This document shows positions 6,938 to 16,124 of a stretch of DNA of 64,000 nt, piece by piece. The notes beneath the pieces are model-generated. The model was not told the origin of the DNA, ran no database searches, and worked only from the letters and a program-made list of their open reading frames with translations. Both the position numbers and the translations under genes were made by a program. The stretch lies in contig CAZTFF010000022.1 of NCBI GenBank assembly GCA_964612485.1, forward strand, positions 29,728-93,727. Direction: 5' to 3'. This DNA is from JAFGNV01 sp964612485. GTDB taxonomy: Bacteria; Chloroflexota; Anaerolineae; 4572-78; J111. The stretch's first letter is position 1. Each line of letters starts with the position of its first letter.

Positions 6938-8236
6938 ATGGAACTTTACGAGCATTTGCGAAAGCGCCAGGCAGTTGGCCAACCTATCCAGGTGGGCCTG
7001 GTGGGGTGTGGACAAGAAGGATCAGGCATGTTGCACATTACGCATCGCATGACCGGGCTGGAAGTAACGGCCATTGCCGATCTGATCCCGGACCGGCCGT
7101 TGGCGGCCTTGAAAGACCTGGGAATTGCGGAATCGGCCATCTGCATCACCAACCATCAGGGCGAGGCCAACGATGCCTTAAAGCAAGGCAAGTATCTCAT
7201 TACCGAAGACGCGGTAATGTTGGCCGAGTTGGAGCCGTTAGAGGTGTTGGTGGAAGCAACCGGCGTTACCGAAGTGGGCGCTCAGGTGGCCTGGAAAAGC
7301 ATTCAAAATAAAAAGCACATGGTGATGTTGAATGTGGAAACCGACGTCACCGTGGGCATTTTTCTGCATCAAATGGCCCAAAAAATGGGCTGCGTTTACA
7401 CCGCCGCCATGGGCGATGAGCCGGGCGTATGCAAGATGTTGTACGATTTTGCCACCACGTTGGGCTTTGAGGTAGTGTGCCTGGGTAAAGGCAAAAATAA
7501 TCCCATCGACTACTACGCCACCCCCGATACCTGCCGGGCGGAAGCCGAAAGCAAAAACATGAACCCCAAAATGTTGGCGGCCTTTAAAGACGGCACCAAA
7601 ACGATGGTCGAATTAGCCGCCATGGCCAACGCCACCGGCCTGGTGCCCGATGTACCCGGCACGCACGGCGCTAAAGTTGATGTGGCCGATCTCAACAAAG
7701 TGTTTGTACCCGAAGCAGACGGCGGCATCTTGAGCCAGCGCGGCTGCGTTGATTTTTCAACCGGCAAAGTAGCGCCGGGCGTTTTTGCCGTTATCGCCAC
7801 CGATGACGCCCGCACGATGGAAGATATGGCTTTCTATTCAATGGGCGATGGCCCCTACTACACCCTCTACCGCCCCTACCACCTGTGCAGTATCGAAACG
7901 CCTCTTTCCGTGGCCGAAGCCGCGGTTTACAACGAAGCCGCGTTGGCCCCCAAAGAGATGGTGGCCGAAGTGGTGGCTATTGCCAAGCGTGATTTGAAGG
8001 CCGGAGAAAAAGTGGGCGATATTGGCGGCATTGATTTCTTTAACCGCATTTACCGGTATGATGAAGCAAAAATGGCCCAAGGTATTCCGATGGGGCTGGC
8101 CGCTCACGGCACCGTCTTAAAAGATATTGCCAGCGGCACCATGTTCACCACCGATAATTTTGCGCCCGATACCTCGACCCTGGTTTATAAAATGCGCCAG
8201 ATGCAGGATGACCTGCTGGGATTGAACGGCCGTTAG
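6938..8236 (+). CDS. NAD(P)-dependent oxidoreductase with C-terminal SAF domain (homoserine dehydrogenase-like)
   Basis: A 432-residue protein. Residues about 16-120 form a Rossmann fold (VGLVGCGQEGSGM). The middle resembles homoserine dehydrogenase-like oxidoreductases. The C-terminus (from about VVAIAKRDLKAGEKVGDIGG) is a SAF domain, the fold also found in sialate synthases and altronate dehydratases. Such proteins occur in sugar-acid and polyol gene clusters; the substrate is unknown to me. ATG 6938 was chosen because AAGGAG (6924) is correctly spaced; the in-frame TTG at 6932 is too close. The next gene starts 10 bp after the stop, so the two form an operon. Confidence 0.82.
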   Translation: MELYEHLRKRQAVGQPIQVGLVGCGQEGSGMLHITHRMTGLEVTAIADLIPDRPLAALKDLGIAESAICITNHQGEANDALKQGKYLITEDAVMLAELEPLEVLVEATGVTEVGAQVAWKSIQNKKHMVMLNVETDVTVGIFLHQMAQKMGCVYTAAMGDEPGVCKMLYDFATTLGFEVVCLGKGKNNPIDYYATPDTCRAEAESKNMNPKMLAAFKDGTKTMVELAAMANATGLVPDVPGTHGAKVDVADLNKVFVPEADGGILSQRGCVDFSTGKVAPGVFAVIATDDARTMEDMAFYSMGDGPYYTLYRPYHLCSIETPLSVAEAAVYNEAALAPKEMVAEVVAIAKRDLKAGEKVGDIGGIDFFNRIYRYDEAKMAQGIPMGLAAHGTVLKDIASGTMFTTDNFAPDTSTLVYKMRQMQDDLLGLNGR

Positions 8237-8246
8237 GAGAGAACCG

Positions 8247-9305
8247 ATGGCAGACACAATGAAAGCGGTGGTGGTCCGGTCGCCCATGGAATTTGATGTT
8301 GAGGATGTCCCGGTCCCCGAAGTGCCGGATGGTGGATTTCTGTTAGATGTCATTGCCTGCGGCCTGTGCGGCTCGGATTTGCGTACACTGCGGAGCGGGC
8401 ATCGTAAGGTCACGTTCCCGTGGACTATCGGGCATGAAATATCCGGTAAAATCGTAGAAACAGGGCCGGGATATCAGGGAAAATGGCAAAAAGGCGAGGT
8501 GATCGCCATTGGCCCCCTGGCTTATTGCGGCACCTGCGATTTCTGCCTGAACGGTGAGTTTGAACTGTGCGAGAATTATCGAGAGATTGCTCAGGCCTGG
8601 CCCGGCGGTTTTGCCGAGACCATGGCTGTCCCCGAGGCGTGCGTTAATTTGGGCACGATAGAACGGGTGCCGGAAGGACTTGATCCTGTTGTCGCCGCCA
8701 TCGCCGAACCCATCTCGTCCTGCATCCATGCCCAGGAGAAAGGGAGTGTGGGCCTCGGGGACACCGTGGTTATCATTGGCACCGGGCCGGTTGGCTGCAT
8801 TCATATCAGCCTGGCTCGGGCCAGAGGCGCCGACAAAATTTTTGTGGTAGATATTGTGGATGAACGGCTCAAACTGGCCGAAATGTTTGAGCCGGATGCG
8901 CTCATCAACGCTGCCAAAGTAGATTTGGTGCAGGAAGTCCGCCGGTTGACCGGCGGCAAAGGCGCGGACGTGATTGTGACGGCTACCCCCGCGCCGGTGG
9001 CCCAGGTTCAGGCGGTGGAAATGGCTCGCAAGGGCGGGCGCATCCTGCTATTTGGCGGGCTGCCCAAAGACAGCAGCAAACCCGGCGTGGATATGAATCT
9101 TGTTCACTACAACGCCCTGCATCTCATTGGCACCACCATTTTTGCCCCGCGCCATTACCGGCTGGCCCTCAAGTTTGTGGCTTCGGGCCGTATCCCGGTG
9201 GATAAACTGATTACCCACCGTTTTCCGCTTACGGGTTTCAAAAAGGGCGCAACCATGGCGCTCGAGGGCAAGGTTCTAAAATCAGTCTTTTTGTCTCCTT
9301 CTTGA
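8247..9305 (+). CDS. Zinc-dependent medium-chain polyol/alcohol dehydrogenase (1)
   Basis: A 352-residue MDR-family dehydrogenase of the sorbitol/threonine dehydrogenase type. Catalytic zinc ligands are in ACGLCGSDLR and IGHE. The structural zinc lobe is complete (YCGTCDFCLNGEFELC). The nucleotide-binding motif is GTGPVGCIHI. It should oxidise a polyol or reduce a ketose with NAD(P) in the cytoplasm. It is 10 bp after the SAF-domain oxidoreductase, with AGGAGA before the ATG, so the two probably act in sequence. It is one of four zinc dehydrogenases in the locus. Confidence 0.93.
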   Translation: MADTMKAVVVRSPMEFDVEDVPVPEVPDGGFLLDVIACGLCGSDLRTLRSGHRKVTFPWTIGHEISGKIVETGPGYQGKWQKGEVIAIGPLAYCGTCDFCLNGEFELCENYREIAQAWPGGFAETMAVPEACVNLGTIERVPEGLDPVVAAIAEPISSCIHAQEKGSVGLGDTVVIIGTGPVGCIHISLARARGADKIFVVDIVDERLKLAEMFEPDALINAAKVDLVQEVRRLTGGKGADVIVTATPAPVAQVQAVEMARKGGRILLFGGLPKDSSKPGVDMNLVHYNALHLIGTTIFAPRHYRLALKFVASGRIPVDKLITHRFPLTGFKKGATMALEGKVLKSVFLSPS

Positions 9306-9314
9306 TAGTGGGTG

Positions 9315-9344
9315 GGTAAGGGCGCGTTCCGGCGCGCTCTTACC
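9315..9344 (+). repeat. 12-bp hairpin between the dehydrogenase and the next gene
   Basis: GGTAAGGGCGCG (9315-9326) pairs with CGCGCTCTTACC (9333-9344) with one G-U pair and a 6-nt loop. No T-tract follows. It could partially terminate transcription or protect the upstream mRNA end. Confidence 0.5.
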
Positions 9345-9377
9345 GCCCCAATTATTGAAAGGTGTTAAGGTTCAACG

Positions 9378-10448
9378 ATGAACAGTAAAATTACCCGATC
9401 TCAACTTGAAGCATCTTTGCAAGCGACTGATCAGGCTTATGCGGTGGTTTCGCTGCAAAATGAGGTCAGCCTGATCGTCAGCCGGCGCGGCGGGCGGGTT
9501 TTTGGCCCCTATCTCTCTGCCGATAGCGAAAGCATTTTCTGGACCAACAGCGCGCTGGCTGCCCCAGAAACCTTTCGGGAATTTCTGGCCTCCGACGATT
9601 GGAATTTGGGCGGCGAACGAATCTGGATCGCGCCGGAAATCCAATACATGGTCAAAGACCGGACGGATTTTTGGGGCACCATTCAGGTGCCGCCGGCCAT
9701 AGATCCGGGCGATTACTCGCTCAAGCAAATTGGGCCGGAGCAGTGTCAGTTTTCTATGGATTGCACCCTGCCGGTCTATAATCTGACCACCGGAGAGAAG
9801 CAGCTCCACGTAGAGAAGGCCATTCATCCGGTTGATGACCCCCTGCGCGGCTTGAGCGAGTATAAGTCGCTCATAAGCGGCGTAACCTTTGCCGGTTACG
9901 AACAGGTGGTGACGCTGTCTGAGTCTCGCCTGGACGGCATTCTGAGCGAAACCTGGAATTTGATCCAACTCAATGCCGGCGGGCAACTCATTATCCCCGC
10001 TTCCCCGCTGATCGAATACACCGACTACTACGAACCCATCGACGAAGACCACCAGACACTTCATACCAATCACATCAGCCTGAACATCACCGGCCGGCGG
10101 CGGTACAAAGTGGGCTATAAGGCTGTCCAGACATTTGGACGTTTAGGTTATTTTAATCAGCTTGCTGATGACCGGGCCTATCTGCTGGTGCGGAATTTCT
10201 TTAACAACCCGGCGGTGCCCTATGCCGAGGAGCCGTGGCATACCCCGGGCCGGCGCGGTCATTCCATCCATGTCTATAACGATGGCGGCATGTTTGGCGG
10301 TTTTGGCGAGTTGGAAGTGAACGGCCAGACCATTGGCGGCGAAACCGGCCAATCGTCCGTTACCGACCAATTTGTACTCTGGCTTTACGTCGGCCACCCT
10401 GACAAATTAAAAACGCTTGCCACCCATTTGCTGGGCGTGCAGCTTTAA
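9378..10448 (+). CDS. Uncharacterised protein, possibly galactose-mutarotase-like fold
   Basis: A 356-residue soluble protein without signal peptide or membrane segment. It contains GGRVFGPYLS, LGGERIWIAPEIQYM, WHTPGRRGHSIHVYNDGGMF and FGELEVNGQTIGGETG. The beta-rich composition and the GGERIW.APE-type phrase recall the aldose-epimerase-like DUF6786 group, but I cannot confirm this. It is surrounded by sugar dehydrogenases and an isomerase, so a role on a sugar (mutarotation, lactone or acetal chemistry) is plausible. No catalytic residues can be assigned. The start ATG 9378 follows GGTGTTAAGG. Confidence 0.75.
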   Translation: MNSKITRSQLEASLQATDQAYAVVSLQNEVSLIVSRRGGRVFGPYLSADSESIFWTNSALAAPETFREFLASDDWNLGGERIWIAPEIQYMVKDRTDFWGTIQVPPAIDPGDYSLKQIGPEQCQFSMDCTLPVYNLTTGEKQLHVEKAIHPVDDPLRGLSEYKSLISGVTFAGYEQVVTLSESRLDGILSETWNLIQLNAGGQLIIPASPLIEYTDYYEPIDEDHQTLHTNHISLNITGRRRYKVGYKAVQTFGRLGYFNQLADDRAYLLVRNFFNNPAVPYAEEPWHTPGRRGHSIHVYNDGGMFGGFGELEVNGQTIGGETGQSSVTDQFVLWLYVGHPDKLKTLATHLLGVQL

Positions 10449-10486
10449 GATTTAAGTAGGTGGGGGTCGAGGTACGAGTCCCAACA

Positions 10487-10527
10487 GTTGGATTTCAGCG
10501 GGCTATTATCGCCCACTTCAATCCAAC
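10487..10527 (+). repeat. Two-tier inverted repeat before the isomerase gene
   Basis: GTTGGATT (10487-10494) pairs with AATCCAAC (10520-10527). Inside, GGGC (10500-10503) pairs with GCCC (10511-10514), separated by equal 5-nt internal loops. It sits midway between the uncharacterised gene and the isomerase gene. It may be a terminator without T-run or a 5-prime structure of the next gene. Confidence 0.5.
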
Positions 10528-10585
10528 TTGTAATTCTAACAAAACAATCGTAGTTTATATTCAATGTTGAAAGGAGCATCACCCA

Positions 10586-12016
10586 ATGAAGATTATGGAA
10601 AAGAAGACCACCTTTGGTCTGATTGTGGGAACTCGCGGATTCTTTAATCCCGAACTGGCGGCCCAAGGGCGGAAAGATTTGCTTGCCAAGTTGGACAAGT
10701 TAGGCTACGACTATGTCATTCCGCCTGCAGATGCCACCCCCAACGGGGCCATCGAAACGCTGGCCGATGCCAAAATATGCGCCGAATTGTTCAAGGCCAA
10801 CCAGGATAAAATTGACGGCATCATTGTGGTACTGCCCAACTTTGGCGACGAACAGGGCGTAGTCCACACCTTGAGCGCGGCCAAATTGAATGTGCCGGTG
10901 CTGGTGCAAGCCTGCGATGACGAAGACCCCATGAACCTGGGCGTCAAAGAGCGGCGCGATTCTTTCTGTGGTAAATTCTCGGTTTGCAACAACCTCTACC
11001 AATTTGGCATTCCCTTTACCGATACCACTTACCATACCTGCCGCATCGACAGCGAAGAATTCACCGAAGACCTGGAATTCTTCGCCCGCGTCTGCCGGGT
11101 GGTCAAAGGGTTGACCAACGCCCGCATTGGCGCGATTGGGGCCAGGCCGGCGCCGTTCCATACCTGCCGCTACAGCGAAAAACTGCTGCAAGCCACCGGC
11201 ATCACCGTGGTGACGGTTGATTTATCCGAAATTATCGCCTCGGCCAGAACGTTATTTGAGCAAAAGCCCAAAATGGTACAGGAGAAGTTGGGCGAGATCA
11301 AAGAGTACGGCAAGATTGCGGATCATATCAAAGAAGAAAACGTGGTGCGGCAGGCCAGTTGGTCGGTGGCGCTGGATAACTGGATGGCCGAAAATGAATG
11401 TGACGCCAGCGCCATTCAGTGCTGGACCTCGGTGCAGGACAACTTTGGCTGCGCCACCTGCCTGTCGATGAGCATGATGGGCGAGCGCTATATGCCCAGC
11501 GCCTGCGAGGTTGACGTGGCCGGCGTGGTGTCGATGTACGCCCTGCTGCTGGCCTCGGGCAATCCCCCCGGCTTCCTGGATTGGAACAACAACTACGCCG
11601 CAGACCGGGATATGTGCATCAACACCCACTGCTCCAACTACCCCAAGAGCTTTATCGGCAAGACACCGGAAATAGGAAACCTGGACGTGCTGGGCGCTTC
11701 GTTGGGTGAAGAACGATGCTTTGGCGCGATCAAAGCCCAGGTGGCGTCCGGGCCGATGACCTATTTCCGCATGTCCACCGACGATACCCTGGGCCTGATC
11801 AAATCTTATGTGGGTGAGGGCGACTTTACCGATGACCCCACCAACATTCACGGTGGTTCGGCGGTGTGCCGGGTAGACGATCTGCAATCTCTGCTGAAAT
11901 ACATCTGCAAGAACGGCTTCGAGCACCACGTAGCCATGACGCGCGGCCACTATGCCGATGTGTTGGAAGAGGCCATTACGTCTTACCTGGATTGGGATCT
12001 TTATCGCCATGAATAA
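10586..12016 (+). CDS. L-fucose/L-arabinose isomerase-family protein
   Basis: A 476-residue homologue of the L-fucose isomerase superfamily, which interconverts aldoses and ketoses with a metal. Features are the N-terminal alpha/beta start TFGLIVGTRGFF, the ARIGAIGARPAPFHTCRYSE segment and the acidic/histidine C-terminal part (SACEVDVAGVVSMYALLLA, CSNYPKSF, NGFEHHVAMTRGHYADVL). The length is typical for fucose/arabinose isomerases but the sequence does not look like a standard FucI or AraA. Several family members have other sugar or carboxylation roles, so the substrate is open. Start ATG 10586 follows AAAGGAG. The gene precedes the transporter, suggesting action on the imported sugar. Confidence 0.8.
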   Translation: MKIMEKKTTFGLIVGTRGFFNPELAAQGRKDLLAKLDKLGYDYVIPPADATPNGAIETLADAKICAELFKANQDKIDGIIVVLPNFGDEQGVVHTLSAAKLNVPVLVQACDDEDPMNLGVKERRDSFCGKFSVCNNLYQFGIPFTDTTYHTCRIDSEEFTEDLEFFARVCRVVKGLTNARIGAIGARPAPFHTCRYSEKLLQATGITVVTVDLSEIIASARTLFEQKPKMVQEKLGEIKEYGKIADHIKEENVVRQASWSVALDNWMAENECDASAIQCWTSVQDNFGCATCLSMSMMGERYMPSACEVDVAGVVSMYALLLASGNPPGFLDWNNNYAADRDMCINTHCSNYPKSFIGKTPEIGNLDVLGASLGEERCFGAIKAQVASGPMTYFRMSTDDTLGLIKSYVGEGDFTDDPTNIHGGSAVCRVDDLQSLLKYICKNGFEHHVAMTRGHYADVLEEAITSYLDWDLYRHE

Positions 12017-12359
12017 GCAAGATTAGATGCCAATCCCAACCTTTGAACGTTTCCAATACCATATCCCAACATCATCCTCATCTTCAATCACATCCTGGCC
12101 CCTTCTTCTATCTCGAACTCGACCAGCCGGTTGAAATTTTTGTAAGAATTAAGGAGGATGCAAGCCCAACAAAAAAACGCTGTTTTCACACCCTGTGCAT
12201 TTACGGTATCAGGGGGCCTGGCTAGCCAACTTTGATCTGGTTGTCCGGCGGTTTGTTGAAGTTGAAACAACGAAGCCGGGGATGGCGTAGTTTGAGCTAT
12301 CGTGCGCATGGTTGTGTCAATCCATTTTTTTACTAGTAGATTCCAATGGAGGAACAAAT
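12017..12359 (+). other. Intergenic region before the transporter operon
   Basis: A 343-bp stretch without a convincing gene. An AAGGAGG at about 12151 is followed too closely by an ATG that opens only a 25-codon frame. A hairpin with arms CCGGC (12245-12249) and GCCGG (12275-12279), extended inward by a TTTGTTG/CAACGAA-like stem, lies 80 bp before the solute-binding protein start. I see no strong promoter. Confidence 0.5.
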
Positions 12360-13883
12360 ATGAGTAAGAAAATAAGTCGGAGAGATTTTTTGCGCGTCAG
12401 CGCGCTGACGGCCGCCGGTGTGGCGGCAGTGGGCTGCGGCGCGCAGGCGACACCGGAACCGGCAGCACCAGAGGAAGAACCTGCAGAAGATCCTCAGGAG
12501 CGAGTTGGTCAGGAAGCTGCGGAAGAAGAAGCCGAGGCGGCTGCAGAAGTGGAAGCGCCGCCAGCTGAAGAAGTCACCCTCGACGTGATGTCGCTGGCCG
12601 AATACGAAGGACCGTATCGCGAGATCTGGAATGTGTTTGAAGCCAGCCATCCGGGTATCAGCATCAACGTCTTCTCCATCAACGAGGACACCGCGGCAGC
12701 TTACGAAGCCAAGGTGGCCGGCGGCTACCTGGCCGCCATTGAGCTGACCCAGGAAATGCAGATCTTCTTTGATAAGAACAACTACGAAATGGCGGTTGAC
12801 TTGAGCTCAATCGACTTTGAGTGGTGGGATCGCTGGCAGTTTGATGTTAAAAACGCCTGGTCCGACCTGCACGGCCTGTCCGGTCCTCGTTCGCTGGACG
12901 TCTTCCAGGGCTTTGTAATGACCTGGCAGTACAACCAGGAACTGATGGAACAGTCTGGCCTGGATCCGCACAATGATGTCAAGAGTTTTGATGATCTGAA
13001 GAAATGGCTGGCAGATGGCGCCGAATGGGCCGCCGCTACCGACGGTGTAGATTGGTTCTGGAACCAGGCCTGGCACAACTGGGTCTTTGGCAACAACTAC
13101 ATGGACTGCATCCCCCTGGCCTTTGCGGATGGCCAGCGCGAGCGCCAGCGTGACTGCTGGATGGGCAAAGCCAAATTCAATGCCGAAGATTCGCCCTACC
13201 GCCACGTTTACCAGTTCTTCAAAGATGCTAATGACGAAGGCTGGATGCCGCCGGATATGACCACCCGACAGTGGGAAGGCGACATGGAAGCCAGCTACAT
13301 TGCCGCTAAATCGGTGATGATGCTCCACGGTCCGTGGGTGTGGGATAAAGCCCTGGCCGCCGGTTCCGACTTTGCCGTGGCCGGTCACCAGGCCGGTCTC
13401 CCCGCTACGCCGCCTGCCGAAGGGCAATCACCCTGGATGCAGAGCGCGCTGCCGCCCAACATCGACAACCAGTGGTTCCTGCGCGCCGGTGTAGAAGATA
13501 CACCTGAGTGGGAGCAAATCCTGGTGGCCTGGAACTGGTTCTGGAGTCCGGAAGCCATTCCCATGAAGTCGCAGGCCGAAGGCCGCTGGCCGCTGTATGA
13601 CCTGGAAGAACCGCTGGACCTGCAAGGCCCGCAATTCCAGGCCGTGCTGAAGGAAATCGGGACCGAAGGCGGCATATGGGCCGACGCTGAATTTGAGCAA
13701 ACCATGACCGGTAATGTGATGTCTGGCCCGTATCGCAAGAAAGGTTCCCCCGGAGTTTGGAACTGGGAAGCCAACGGCAATAACGAAGTCTTTGCCGACT
13801 TGCTAAGCGGTAAGATTGATGTTCAGGGCGCGTTGGATATTGCCCAACGCAACTGGGAAGAAAGCTACGAAATTCCCACCTAA
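12360..13883 (+). CDS. ABC transporter sugar-binding lipoprotein (Tat-exported, CUT1 type)
   Basis: A 507-residue extracellular solute-binding protein. The N-terminus SRRDFLRVSALTAAGVAAVG is a twin-arginine signal followed by lipobox cysteine 26, so it is predicted to be folded before export and lipid-anchored on the outer face of the membrane. Residues about 27-73 are an Ala/Glu/Pro-rich linker. The remainder is a family-1 solute-binding domain with many aromatic residues typical of sugar binding. ATG 12360 is preceded by GGAGG (12348). It delivers substrate to the two permeases encoded downstream. A stable hairpin after its stop may favour its higher expression. Confidence 0.93.
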   Translation: MSKKISRRDFLRVSALTAAGVAAVGCGAQATPEPAAPEEEPAEDPQERVGQEAAEEEAEAAAEVEAPPAEEVTLDVMSLAEYEGPYREIWNVFEASHPGISINVFSINEDTAAAYEAKVAGGYLAAIELTQEMQIFFDKNNYEMAVDLSSIDFEWWDRWQFDVKNAWSDLHGLSGPRSLDVFQGFVMTWQYNQELMEQSGLDPHNDVKSFDDLKKWLADGAEWAAATDGVDWFWNQAWHNWVFGNNYMDCIPLAFADGQRERQRDCWMGKAKFNAEDSPYRHVYQFFKDANDEGWMPPDMTTRQWEGDMEASYIAAKSVMMLHGPWVWDKALAAGSDFAVAGHQAGLPATPPAEGQSPWMQSALPPNIDNQWFLRAGVEDTPEWEQILVAWNWFWSPEAIPMKSQAEGRWPLYDLEEPLDLQGPQFQAVLKEIGTEGGIWADAEFEQTMTGNVMSGPYRKKGSPGVWNWEANGNNEVFADLLSGKIDVQGALDIAQRNWEESYEIPT

Positions 13884-13911
13884 GCTGTATGCTTGTACCT
13901 TCGTAGTAACC

Positions 13912-13940
13912 GTAGGGGCGGCTGTCCCGGTCGCCCCTAC
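13912..13940 (+). repeat. Hairpin between binding-protein and permease genes
   Basis: GTAGGGGCG (13912-13920) and CGCCCCTAC (13932-13940) form a perfect 9-bp stem with an 11-nt loop. It lies 29 bp after the solute-binding protein stop and 58 bp before the permease start. Such hairpins commonly let more of the binding protein than of the permeases be made. The GC-rich sequence may also be a dispersed repeat. Confidence 0.6.
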
Positions 13941-13997
13941 TTTTAACCAATTCAAGGGTTTCCTTGAATCTTTCAATACGTTTTTTGGAGTAATGTT

Positions 13998-14948
13998 ATG
14001 GCAATTAAGGCGACACCAACATATCGTGAAATATCAGGCGCGCCGGTGAAAACCGGGTTGAGCAAACTTCAACGGGTCCGTATCTTACAAGACTGGGGGT
14101 TTATCGCGCCCCAACTCATCATCTTTGTTTTGCTGACCATTGTACCGTTCTTTGTGGCGATCCCAATTCTCTTTACTGATATGTCGCAGTTCAACGATCC
14201 GCAAATCAATCCGGTGGGCCTGCGAAACTTCACCTCGGTTTTTACAGACCCTACTGTCCAGCGCGATTATTTCCCGGCTTTTCGCCGGACTATCATCTTT
14301 GTGATACTCAACTACTCCACAGTCTACATTTTTGGCCTGACACTGGCCCTGCTAATGTATGAGGTCGGGTTCCGGGGCGGCTTTTTTACGGTGGTCTATT
14401 TACCGCTGATGGTATCCGGTTTGGCAGTTGGGTACATGGCGGTGATGCTCTTTTCCCGCGAAACCGGCACAGCTAACCTGATGTTGTTAAAGGCGGGTCT
14501 TCTTGAAAAACCCATTGATATCTTTTCGGCAGAGGGAACGGCCCTGATTCTACCATTGCTGGTAGGCTGGCGTTACGCCGGCTACAATATGGCTATTTTC
14601 CTGTCGGGCTTGCTGTCGATCCCGGAAGAAAGTATTGAAGCTTCGGTGGTGGATGGCGCTACCTACTGGCAGCGGCTCTGGAAAATCTACTTTCCGCAGA
14701 TGCTGCCCTCTTTCATCCTGGCCACCACCATGTGCCTGATCGGCTCCTTTGCCGTGTTTGATGAATTGGTGGCTATGGGCGCGCTTTATGTGAACCCCGA
14801 AGCAAAATTGCTCAGTGTTCTCTTCTTTACTTATGGGTTTCAGGTTCAACGGTTAGCAATGGGTATGACCCTGGCTGTAATCACCTTTTTCCCCCTGGTA
14901 ATTCTGGGGGTGGCCTTGCAGCGGTTACAACGCCGGGTGCAATACTAA
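13998..14948 (+). CDS. ABC sugar transporter permease 1 (MalF-like, CUT1)
   Basis: A 316-residue inner-membrane protein with about six hydrophobic segments, the first at residues about 36-60 (PQLIIFVLLTIVPFFVAIPIL). The cytoplasmic coupling motif of binding-protein-dependent permeases is visible as SIEASVVDGATYWQRLWKIY followed by FPQML. It forms the transmembrane channel with the next gene product. ATG 13998 follows TTGGAG. No ATP-binding subunit is encoded nearby, so the transporter probably uses a shared MalK/MsmK-type ATPase from elsewhere. Confidence 0.92.
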   Translation: MAIKATPTYREISGAPVKTGLSKLQRVRILQDWGFIAPQLIIFVLLTIVPFFVAIPILFTDMSQFNDPQINPVGLRNFTSVFTDPTVQRDYFPAFRRTIIFVILNYSTVYIFGLTLALLMYEVGFRGGFFTVVYLPLMVSGLAVGYMAVMLFSRETGTANLMLLKAGLLEKPIDIFSAEGTALILPLLVGWRYAGYNMAIFLSGLLSIPEESIEASVVDGATYWQRLWKIYFPQMLPSFILATTMCLIGSFAVFDELVAMGALYVNPEAKLLSVLFFTYGFQVQRLAMGMTLAVITFFPLVILGVALQRLQRRVQY

Positions 14949-14967
14949 TAAAGGAGGCGAAAATCCT

Positions 14968-16080
14968 ATGACAATACAAACATCAACGCCTGATATACAC
15001 AAAAAACCTGTTTTAGGTGTGATCGGCCGGAGGCGGATGCTCAGAGCCTTTGCCTTGATCGTCATGACAGTTTATACTGTTCTTACCCTGTTCCCGTTTT
15101 ACGTGCTGTTTGTCCGCAGTTTTGTCAGCACCAAAGATTCGGCTGAACTGCACCTCTGGATTCCCGAAGCGGACGACGTCAATCTGGATATGCAGGTGGG
15201 CAACCTGGCCGTTTTTTACGATCTGGATTTGACCGATTTAAAAGAAGCGCTGGGTATTCCTCCTACCGAGTTTTTGATGTCCCGAACCACCCTGCGGCAA
15301 GTAGCCCAACAATACGACATTCCCGAAGGAGAAATCGAAGCCTTTTTTGAAGGGTTTTACACCTACAACGGCTGGAAAACGCTGCTGCAAGGAGACTTGT
15401 ACGGCACTTCTTTCTGGGGAGCGCTGGCCAGAACATTGGTTATTACTATTATCAGCCTGGTTCTGGTGATCGTCCTCTCTATTTTCACCGGCTATGGCCT
15501 GGCCGGATTGCGACGTTGGGACCAGATGGCCGTGTATAATATTTATCTTTTGCAGATGGTCATTCCGGCCATGCTTATTCTACTGCCCCAATACCAGATG
15601 TTCCAGTGGTTTTTCCGACTGTTTCCCGCATATGGTGAGCCGGGGATGACCCGCTGGGGATTCCAACTTTTGGCCATTGTGCTCATCAATATCAAGGGCA
15701 CGGCTCTATCGACCATGATCTTTACCGCGGCCATCTCCGCCATTCCCAAAGATTTGGAAGATTCCGCTCGGATTGACGGCGCGGGCCGCTTCCAATACGT
15801 CTATCACATTTTGCTGCCGCTGTTGAAAGTACCCATTGTCAGCCTGATCGTGATTATGCTGCCCCTCTTTTACAACCTGTTTTTGGAACCCTATGTATAC
15901 CTGGATCCGGCTAACGCCACGCTGCTGCCCTATATCCAGAGCGCGGTGGGACAGTTTTCAACCAACTTCCAACTTATTTATTCGGCCATTTTCTCATCGG
16001 TAGTTCCGCTGGTGATTGTCTACCTGATGTTCCGCCGGCTCTTTGTTGAAGGCGTCATGGCCGGAGCGATCAAAGGATAA
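14968..16080 (+). CDS. ABC sugar transporter permease 2 (MalG-like) with an extra extracytoplasmic insert
   Basis: A 370-residue permease. After the first membrane helix (about residues 22-45) there is a polar stretch of some 90 residues (from STKDSAEL to YNGWKTLL) before the second helix. Typical MalG-type permeases are about 280 residues and lack it. The insert contains a helical segment, LRQVAQQYDIPEGEIEAFFE, that would lie outside the membrane. The coupling motif is EDSARIDGAGRFQYVYHILL. Start ATG follows AAAGGAGG. It pairs with permease 1. The insert may contact the binding protein or a specific sugar. Confidence 0.9.
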   Translation: MTIQTSTPDIHKKPVLGVIGRRRMLRAFALIVMTVYTVLTLFPFYVLFVRSFVSTKDSAELHLWIPEADDVNLDMQVGNLAVFYDLDLTDLKEALGIPPTEFLMSRTTLRQVAQQYDIPEGEIEAFFEGFYTYNGWKTLLQGDLYGTSFWGALARTLVITIISLVLVIVLSIFTGYGLAGLRRWDQMAVYNIYLLQMVIPAMLILLPQYQMFQWFFRLFPAYGEPGMTRWGFQLLAIVLINIKGTALSTMIFTAAISAIPKDLEDSARIDGAGRFQYVYHILLPLLKVPIVSLIVIMLPLFYNLFLEPYVYLDPANATLLPYIQSAVGQFSTNFQLIYSAIFSSVVPLVIVYLMFRRLFVEGVMAGAIKG

Positions 16081-16124
16081 TCTATGCAACATCAACCGAA
16101 TGTCACAACGAGGTGAAACATCGT

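Noticed and set aside
10586..12016. Calling the isomerase-family gene fucI or araA
   Set aside because: The protein fits the superfamily, but I do not see the specific signature blocks of either enzyme, so no symbol was given.
12157..12234. Short 25-codon frame after AAGGAGG in the region before the transporter
   Set aside because: The ATG overlaps the ribosome-binding site too closely and the peptide resembles nothing. The Shine-Dalgarno-like sequence is probably chance.
13816..14049. Open frame across the binding-protein/permease junction
   Set aside because: It is out of frame with both genes, includes the intergenic hairpin and has no ribosome-binding site.
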